Shown one piece after another: positions 58,839 through 64,000 of a stretch of 64,000 nt of DNA (its first letter is position 1; the number at the start of each line of letters is the position of its first letter). Source of the stretch: Ruegeria arenilitoris (lineage in GTDB: Bacteria > Pseudomonadota > Alphaproteobacteria > Rhodobacterales > Rhodobacteraceae). The translations under genes and the position numbers were made by a program. The stretch spans positions 62,001 through 126,000 of the forward strand of contig NZ_WPZQ01000001.1 of NCBI RefSeq assembly GCF_013030265.1. The letters are read 5' to 3'. The notes beneath the pieces were generated by a model, which was not told the DNA's origin, did no database searches, and was given only the letters and a program-made list of their open reading frames with translations.

Positions 58839-60230
58839 ATGTCTCAGACCCGCACCGAATCCGATAGCTTTGGCCCGCTAGAGGTTCCCGCCGACAAGTA
58901 TTGGGGCGCGCAAACACAGCGTTCGATCATGAACTTCCCCATCGGCTGGGAAAAGCAGCCCGTCGCCATCGTGCGTGCGCTGGGCGTGATCAAGAAAGCT
59001 TGCGCCATGCAAAATAAGGCGACAGGCAAGCTGGACGCAAAAATCGCCGATGCGATCATTGAGGCAGCTGGTGAGGTTATTGAGGGCAAGTTCGACGACA
59101 ACTTCCCTCTGGTGGTTTGGCAGACTGGTTCCGGCACCCAATCGAACATGAACTCGAACGAAGTTATCGCCAATCGCGCGATCGAGATTCTGGGCGGTGT
59201 AATCGGCTCCAAAAAGCCAGTCCACCCCAACGATCACTGCAACATGGGCCAATCGTCCAACGACACGTTCCCAACCGCAATGCACATTGCTGCGGCCATG
59301 AGTGTTCGAGATGTTCTGATGCCCGGGCTGGAAAAGCTGGCTTCGGGTCTGGAACAGAAATCGGAAGAATTCAAAGACATCATCAAAATCGGTCGTACTC
59401 ATACACAGGATGCGACGCCTTTGACTCTGGGTCAGGAATTCAGCGGCTATGCACATCAGATTCGTCAGGGAATCGCCCGTGTAGAAGCTGCGATGCCCGC
59501 AATCTATGAGCTTGCGCAGGGCGGCACCGCCGTTGGCACCGGTCTGAACACTCAAAAAGGCTGGGGCGAAGCTGTTGCTGCAAACATGGCCGACATCACC
59601 GGCCTGCCCTTTGTCACCGCCCCCAACAAGTTCGAAGCACTGGCCGCCCATGACGCCATGGTGTTCCTGTCGGGTGCTTTGGCGACCGTTGCTGGCTCCT
59701 GCTACAAAATTGCCAACGACATTCGTTTTCTGGGTTCGGGCCCGCGCTCGGGTCTTGGTGAACTGATCCTGCCCGAGAATGAGCCCGGATCGTCGATCAT
59801 GCCGGGCAAAGTGAACCCGACACAGGCTGAGGCACTGACCCAAGTGGCAGCTCATGTGATGGGCAACGACGCCGCGATCAAGTTCGCAGGCAGCCAGGGG
59901 CATTTTGAACTGAACGTCTACAACCCGATGATGTCCTACAATCTGCTGCAGTCGATCCAGTTGTTGGGCGATGCAACCGACAGCTTCACCGAACGGATGC
60001 TGATGGGCACCAAAGCCAACGAACCGCGCATCGACAAGCTGATGAAGGAATCGCTGATGCTGGTTACTGCCCTGGCACCAACCATCGGTTATGACAACGC
60101 CACCAAGGTAGCCAAAACAGCGCATAAAAACGGCACCACTCTGAAAGAAGAGGCCATCGCGCTCGGTTTTGTCGATGAAGAAACCTTTGATGCTGTTGTA
60201 CGTCCCGAACAGATGATTGGTCCCAAGTGA
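58839..60230 (+). CDS. fumC: Class II fumarate hydratase
   Basis: FumC is the Fe-S-independent fumarase of the TCA cycle. The 463-residue protein has [91 protein letters not shown] and the superfamily signature [13 protein letters not shown], matching FumC throughout. CGGAG lies 8 bases before ATG 58839. The stop overlaps the chorismate mutase start (GTGA). Confidence 0.97.
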   Translation: MSQTRTESDSFGPLEVPADKYWGAQTQRSIMNFPIGWEKQPVAIVRALGVIKKACAMQNKATGKLDAKIADAIIEAAGEVIEGKFDDNFPLVVWQTGSGTQSNMNSNEVIANRAIEILGGVIGSKKPVHPNDHCNMGQSSNDTFPTAMHIAAAMSVRDVLMPGLEKLASGLEQKSEEFKDIIKIGRTHTQDATPLTLGQEFSGYAHQIRQGIARVEAAMPAIYELAQGGTAVGTGLNTQKGWGEAVAANMADITGLPFVTAPNKFEALAAHDAMVFLSGALATVAGSCYKIANDIRFLGSGPRSGLGELILPENEPGSSIMPGKVNPTQAEALTQVAAHVMGNDAAIKFAGSQGHFELNVYNPMMSYNLLQSIQLLGDATDSFTERMLMGTKANEPRIDKLMKESLMLVTALAPTIGYDNATKVAKTAHKNGTTLKEEAIALGFVDEETFDAVVRPEQMIGPK

Positions 60231-60751
60231 TCCGTCTGCGTAACGCTCTGCCGGTGTGCCTGATCCTGTCGGGCACTCCGGCTTTGGCGGACGCCCAGCT
60301 TTTTGGGCTGATTGACGAGCGGTTGGAGTGGATGCGCGACGTTGCCGCCTTCAAATACGCAAATGACAAGCCCGTCGAAGATATCGAGCGCGAAAAGGTC
60401 GTGTTGGCTAAGACCGTCGAAGAAGCTCAAGGCGCAGGTATTGATCCCGTCAGCGCCCGCAAGTTCTTTGAGGCGCAAATTGAAGCAGCCAAAGAGATCC
60501 AGACCTGCTGGATAGCGCGCTGGACGGATGGAGAGGCAGAGGCTCCGACGGAGTTTCGCGACCTTGCTGACGAAGTACGCCCCGCCTTGATCAGCCTTGG
60601 CGGTGAAATCATCCAGCAGATATCCCAACACACGCCAGTCCCCGAAACATCAGGTCCTGAATTTGATGCGCAGGTACAGGTCGATTGTCTGTCGGATGCC
60701 ACGCGTGGTGAGCTGTTTGTGCAGTTACAAAGCATACCGCCCCGAAAATGA
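60227..60751 (+). CDS. Secreted chorismate mutase (AroQ gamma class)
   Basis: A 174-residue protein with a signal peptide ([21 protein letters not shown]) and the all-helical AroQ fold. [41 protein letters not shown], in blocks, supplies the catalytic Arg, Lys and Glu positions, and later [20 protein letters not shown]. Two Cys residues in the C-terminal half (about 97 and 158) could form a disulfide as in secreted mycobacterial and Salmonella enzymes. It would convert chorismate to prephenate in the periplasm, where no chorismate source is known. The start is GTG 60227, coupled to fumC. Confidence 0.82.
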   Translation: MIRLRNALPVCLILSGTPALADAQLFGLIDERLEWMRDVAAFKYANDKPVEDIEREKVVLAKTVEEAQGAGIDPVSARKFFEAQIEAAKEIQTCWIARWTDGEAEAPTEFRDLADEVRPALISLGGEIIQQISQHTPVPETSGPEFDAQVQVDCLSDATRGELFVQLQSIPPRK

Positions 60752-60924
60752 GCAAGCTGATCAACCTCAACCAAGTTCGCAAGCAAAGGGCCAAGGCCCA
60801 AAAAAAGAAACGCGCGGATGAAAATGCGGTGCGTTTCGGTCGGACAAAAGCTGAAAAAGATCTTGATCGAACACATAAACAAAAATCTGACCGCAATCTG
60901 GACGGTCACGAGATCGAAGAATGA
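60748..60924 (+). CDS. DUF4169 small basic protein
   Basis: A 58-residue protein reading [20 protein letters not shown], then KRADENAVRFGRTKAEKDLD and RTHKQKSDRNLDGHEIEE. This is the DUF4169 pattern of alphaproteobacteria: basic helix, FGRTKAEK, and an acidic end. Its ATG overlaps the chorismate mutase stop (ATGA), and its stop overlaps the next ATG. The function is unknown; the charge pattern suggests nucleic-acid or ribosome association. Confidence 0.8.
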   Translation: MSKLINLNQVRKQRAKAQKKKRADENAVRFGRTKAEKDLDRTHKQKSDRNLDGHEIEE

Positions 60925-61142
60925 GTGGCCGTCCTATCAAACGCTCTCTGACCCTGAAAGGTCACCGGACATCCGTCTCTCTGGAGGATGAGTTCTGGCA
61001 GGCTTTTCGCGAGATTGCGAAAACCAAAGACATTCCAATCAATGTGTTAGCGGCTGAAATTGATGTTTCTCGTGATCCTGAAACCGGTCTCGCCTCAGCC
61101 ATTCGTGTTTTCATTCTGAACTGGTATCAGCAACAGAACTGA
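60921..61142 (+). CDS. Ribbon-helix-helix domain protein (RHH_4 type)
   Basis: A 73-residue protein with SGRPIKRSLTLKGHRTSVSLEDEFWQAFREIAKTKDI, in blocks: a beta strand (RTSVSLEDEFW) then two helices, the RHH DNA-binding layout. It ends in SAIRVFILNWYQQQN. The protein is coupled to DUF4169 by a 4-base overlap (ATGA). It closes the fumC-mutase-DUF4169-RHH unit. A regulatory target cannot be named. Confidence 0.8.
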   Translation: MSGRPIKRSLTLKGHRTSVSLEDEFWQAFREIAKTKDIPINVLAAEIDVSRDPETGLASAIRVFILNWYQQQN

Positions 61143-61181
61143 ACCCTTGCCGATCTTCCATTTTCCTGACTAAACTGATTG

Positions 61182-61196
61182 GAACAAAAGGGGTAC
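61182..61196 (+). promoter_or_regulatory. Degenerate SOS-box-like sequence before tag
   Basis: GAAC-AAAAGGG-GTAC matches GAAC-N7-GAAC with one mismatch and has the A-rich spacer of real alphaproteobacterial LexA boxes. It ends 3 bases before ATG 61200 and overlaps the AAAAGGGG ribosome site, which itself can explain much of the motif. Confidence 0.3.
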
Positions 61197-61199
61197 ATT

Positions 61200-61802
61200 A
61201 TGAGCAAAACAGTTACCGGCCCGGATGGTGAACAGCGCTGTGCGTGGTGTCAGGCAGCACCTGAGTTTTTTGAGTATCACGACAATGAATGGGGATATCC
61301 GGTCGCAGATGATCAGCGCCTGTTTGAAAAGCTCTGCCTCGAGAGTTTTCAGTCCGGGCTGAGCTGGCGCACAATTCTTGCCAAGCGAGAGAACTTTCGT
61401 AAGGCGTTTTGTGCGTTTGATTTCAATAAATTAGCAGATTTTTCTGATGCTGATATCGAACGGCTTTTGCAGAACGAAGGCATTGTGCGTCATCGCGGAA
61501 AGATCGAAGCGGTCATCAACAACGCACAGCGTGCTCAGGAACTGATCGCCTCTGAGGGGTCAATCGCGGGGTATGTCTGGCGGTACGAGGCCGAAAACCC
61601 GCCAGAACCGCAAACCGCATCCACATCACCTGAATCGGTCGCGATGTCGAAGGATCTCAAAAAACGCGGATGGAAGTTCGTAGGCCCCACAACTGTTTTT
61701 GCGTTTATGCAGGCCATGGGGTTGATCAATGACCATGCAACAGGCTGCGCGCAAAGAGAAAAAGCGGCGCAGTTGCGCCGCTCCTTCCAAAAACCAACGT
61801 AA
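61200..61802 (+). CDS. tag: DNA-3-methyladenine glycosylase I
   Basis: Tag removes 3-methyladenine from alkylated DNA. The 200-residue protein has RCAWCQAAPEFFEYHDNEWGYPVADDQRLFEKLCLE in blocks (zinc Cys, catalytic-site Glu and Trp), QSGLSWRTILAKRENFRKAF and KFVGPTTVFAFMQAMGLINDHATGC (zinc His and Cys). The zinc snap and length are normal. AAAAGGGG precedes ATG 61200; the frame to 61179 is not used. Confidence 0.95.
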   Translation: MSKTVTGPDGEQRCAWCQAAPEFFEYHDNEWGYPVADDQRLFEKLCLESFQSGLSWRTILAKRENFRKAFCAFDFNKLADFSDADIERLLQNEGIVRHRGKIEAVINNAQRAQELIASEGSIAGYVWRYEAENPPEPQTASTSPESVAMSKDLKKRGWKFVGPTTVFAFMQAMGLINDHATGCAQREKAAQLRRSFQKPT

Positions 61803-61831
61803 TAAGACTCCCCTTGAGGGGGGCTTTATTA
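61803..61831. terminator. Bidirectional terminator between tag and aldolase
   Basis: TAATAAG(A)CTCCCC pairs with GGGGGGCTTTATTA around TTGA (one bulged A and one T-G pair). U-rich ends exist on both strands, fitting the convergent genes. Confidence 0.8.
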
Positions 61832-62710
61832 GACAGAAGCGCGATAGATCTTGTCGATGTTGCCACCCAGCGCAGCGTTGAATTCGCTGTCCGACTGCTG
61901 CTTGGACAGACCTTCAGTCAATGCGCGCGAGAATGACGCAATCATTTTGCCATTCTGGTTCAGCAGATCGCATGCTTCTTCGGTCGTGTATCCACCAGAC
62001 AGCGCGACAACGCGCAGAACACGCGGGTGATCTGCCAGTGCATCATAGAGGTTTGCTTTGTTGGGAATGGTCAGTTTTAGCATCACATCCTGCCCATCGG
62101 CCAACTGATCGAGGTTCTTCAGGATTTCTGCTTTCAGAATATCCTCAGCCTCAGCCTTGGTCTCGGAATGGATGTTTACTTCGGGCTCAACGATCGGAAC
62201 CATACCTGCGCCGATAACCTCGCGCGCTACATCGAATTGCTGGGCGACAACAGCAGCGATACCTTCTGCATTTGCCTCGTGAATCACCGAGCGTTCTTTG
62301 GTGCCAAACACACCCTCAGCCTTCGCCAGCGTTTCCGCCAGTCCCGGGATCGGTTTCATCATCTGAACACCGTTCGCCTGCTCTTCCAGGCCTTTGTCGA
62401 TTTTCAGAAACGGTACGATGTTCTTTACCGACCAGAGATAGTCGGCAACCCCGCGACCATCGATTGTCTCGCCCAGTGTGCGTTCGAACAGGATCGCGCC
62501 GATCACTTTATCCTTGGTGAAATCGTCCGCCAGAATGATACGCGCGCGCATTTTCTGGATTTCGCCAAACATCTCTTCGTCATTGTTGTAGTCGGATGCT
62601 TCAACGCCATACAGCGCAAGCGCCTTAGGGGTCGAACCGCCGCTTTGATCCAAGGCCGCAATGAAACCTGCACCTTTGGACATTTGCTCGCGCTGTTCTG
62701 CCTTGGACAT
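61829..62710 (-). CDS. Class I fructose-bisphosphate aldolase
   Basis: A 293-residue Schiff-base aldolase of the animal-type (glycolytic) class I family. It has GFIAALDQSGGSTPKALALYG, RIILADDFTKDKVIGAILFERT, VPFLKIDKGLEEQANGVQMM, GMVPIVEPEVNIHSETKAEAE and DVMLKLTIPNKANLYD with the Schiff-base lysine, then VALSGGYTTEEAC. It is shorter than the 360-residue animal enzyme, as usual for proteobacteria. It interconverts FBP with DHAP and glyceraldehyde-3-phosphate. ATG 62710 is used; upstream codons to 62755 lack a better start signal. Confidence 0.93.
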   Translation of the reverse strand: MSKAEQREQMSKGAGFIAALDQSGGSTPKALALYGVEASDYNNDEEMFGEIQKMRARIILADDFTKDKVIGAILFERTLGETIDGRGVADYLWSVKNIVPFLKIDKGLEEQANGVQMMKPIPGLAETLAKAEGVFGTKERSVIHEANAEGIAAVVAQQFDVAREVIGAGMVPIVEPEVNIHSETKAEAEDILKAEILKNLDQLADGQDVMLKLTIPNKANLYDALADHPRVLRVVALSGGYTTEEACDLLNQNGKMIASFSRALTEGLSKQQSDSEFNAALGGNIDKIYRASV

Positions 62711-62784
62711 AACTCTTTTCCCGTTCAATAATGATTCCGCTTTTTTCAACCGCATACAGCAAGGCGTTGGGCGATGGTAGTTTG

Positions 62785-64000
62785 TTAGCGCTCAACCAGC
62801 CGTAACCAAATTCCGTCTTTCGAACGCACAGTCAGATGTGCGACTGGAACCGGTGTCCGACCTTCGATCAACTCGAACCGAAAGTGGCGCAAGAGCATGG
62901 ACAGGATCAGAGGCCCCTCTACCATCGCAAAGCCAGCACCTGTGCAGACACGTGGCCCTGCCGAAAAGGGGATGTAGGCCTCTCTTTGACATTTCTTGCC
63001 ATTCTCGGTTCCCCATCTGGTCGGGTCGAACTCATCCGGCTTGTCCCACAGGCGTTCCTGACGGTGCAGGTGCCACGGGCTCAGGACAATCTGCGAGCCC
63101 TGGGGCACATCCCGGTCTCGAAAGCGTTCGGGACACGTTGTTTCACGCACCATCATTGGAACCGGAGGATACAGTCTCAGCGCCTCGCGAAAGACATCCC
63201 GGCTGAGTTTGAGTTTTGAGACAGTGGCAAATGAAGGTTCCTCTAGTATCTGCGCCTCGGCCGCCAGTTTCTCCTGCCACTCCGGATAAAGCGCCATCAG
63301 ATACAGTGTCCACGCCAGAGCAGACGCACTGGTCTCGTGACCTGCCAGAAAGAATATGGCCACCTGATCGATCATTTCGTCCGTATTGAAACGGTGTCCG
63401 GTCTGCGGATCCGGGGTTGTCATGATCTTGGTGGCAAGATCATCCGGTGCCTGACCCGCCGATATGGCGGCTGCCCTTTCGGTCGTCAGACGTCCAATGA
63501 GTGCTCGGATTTCTTTGGCGTTCCTGCGGGTTTTAGCCGAATGAAACCGTGGCACCCAACGCGGCAGAGGTATGAACGCTGCGAGGTTCAGAAGCGGTTG
63601 TTCCCTCTGGTATGCGCGAAACTTCTCAAAAACCTGCGCCGCGATCTCATGCTCAATCGGAACCGAAAACAGAGTGCGAAAGATGACATCTGCGGCTGCA
63701 TGGCTGGTGACTTCCTCACACTCGATCTCACTGCTGCTTTGCGAGCGCAGACGATCGACGCAAGCCTGCGCCGCAGCCAACATGGCCGGGAACGTGTCCT
63801 TTAAACGACCGCCTTCAAACGCGGGATCTATGATCCGGCGCTGGCGCTTCCAGGTATCGCCATTGGTCAGAAAAACCGAGTCACCAAGCAGCGGACGCAA
63901 CCCCTCACTGATGCGGTTCGATTTGGGAAAGTCGTCTGGTCGCTGCTTCAGAACCGTGTTGATCAGTTCAGGCTGGTTGATCATGTATGACCGAAAAAAC
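62785..64000 (-). CDS. Cytochrome P450 (cut at its 5' end by the window)
   Basis: The frame runs past the ATG at 63984 to the window edge (FFRSYMINQPEL), so the true start is outside. Visible marks: WKRQRRIIDPAF (helix C), I-helix FFLAGHETSASALAWTLYLM, ExxR in VFREALRLYPPVPMMVRET, and the heme loop FSAGPRVCTGAGFAMVEG with the thiolate Cys. About 405 residues are present of a typical 450. It is closer to CYP110/CYP4-like class E bacterial enzymes than to P450cam. Substrate and redox partner are unknown. Confidence 0.92.
   Translation of the reverse strand, partial: FFRSYMINQPELINTVLKQRPDDFPKSNRISEGLRPLLGDSVFLTNGDTWKRQRRIIDPAFEGGRLKDTFPAMLAAAQACVDRLRSQSSSEIECEEVTSHAAADVIFRTLFSVPIEHEIAAQVFEKFRAYQREQPLLNLAAFIPLPRWVPRFHSAKTRRNAKEIRALIGRLTTERAAAISAGQAPDDLATKIMTTPDPQTGHRFNTDEMIDQVAIFFLAGHETSASALAWTLYLMALYPEWQEKLAAEAQILEEPSFATVSKLKLSRDVFREALRLYPPVPMMVRETTCPERFRDRDVPQGSQIVLSPWHLHRQERLWDKPDEFDPTRWGTENGKKCQREAYIPFSAGPRVCTGAGFAMVEGPLILSMLLRHFRFELIEGRTPVPVAHLTVRSKDGIWLRLVER

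Noticed and set aside
58878..60125. 415-codon minus-strand frame across fumC
   Set aside because: The plus strand carries complete FumC motifs; the antisense frame is a by-product of GC codon bias and has no ribosome site or family pattern.

Overview
The window looks like a chromosome segment of a marine Roseobacter-group alphaproteobacterium (Rhodobacterales, Ruegeria/Phaeobacter-like). Supporting signs are a DMSP demethylase (dmdA) with acryloyl-CoA reductase (acuI), the CtrA/SciP/ChpT cell-cycle proteins, a two-piece permuted tmRNA whose tag reads ANDNRAPVAVAA, a ribosomal protein L21 with a helix-hairpin-helix tail, and many ATGA/GTGA start-stop overlaps. I see no insertion sequence, prophage or CRISPR array, so this is mostly core genome with one sulfur/C1 accessory island. 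The chpT gene (left edge) and a cytochrome P450 gene (right edge) are cut by the window.

Layout. 1-8.3 kb: end of chpT, then a minus-strand block rplU-rpmA-GNAT-lysE-GNAT-obgE-proB-proA and two DUF2059 genes. 8.4-17.2 kb: tRNA-Ser(CGA), an anchored protein with 11-residue LEA-like repeats, an MDR oxidoreductase, and a branched-chain-type ABC operon (livHMGF, an AMP-forming acyl-CoA ligase, then the binding protein). 17.4-27.5 kb: SGNH hydrolase, rplM-rpsI, a MocR regulator divergent from a DUF1127 gene, hotdog thioesterase, enoyl-CoA hydratase, trmFO, methyltransferase, gluQ, hisI, Fe-S scaffold, marC. 27.5-33.6 kb: a 40-residue membrane protein behind an exact alphaproteobacterial LexA box, recG, ligA, ctrA, sciP. 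33.6-46.6 kb: mnmA, then a long minus-strand envelope/isoprenoid block frr-uppS-cdsA-dxr-rseP-(48-aa membrane protein)-bamA-skp-fabZ-lpxA-lpxI-lpxB-cadD-like.

46.7-54.4 kb is the most interesting part. A tightly packed minus-strand operon DUF2182-DUF1326-DinB-dmdA-acuI diverges from a plus-strand set of GntR regulator, mtoX (SBP56 methanethiol oxidase), a polytopic membrane protein and DUF4345. The control region between the two arms holds two copies of an 11-bp operator-like repeat. DmdA starts the DMSP demethylation route that ends in methanethiol, AcuI removes toxic acryloyl-CoA, and MtoX oxidises methanethiol. Cys/Met-rich DUF2182 and Cys-rich DUF1326 are candidate metal-handling partners.

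54.4-64 kb: tmRNA (ssrA), SnoaL-like protein, a rhodanese-ChrB fusion with a ChrA transporter, the SspB adaptor that hands ssrA-tagged proteins to ClpXP, a secreted unknown, fumC-chorismate mutase-DUF4169-RHH, DNA glycosylase tag, class I aldolase, and the cut P450. All calls come from reading the sequence and recalling family signatures; no database search was run.
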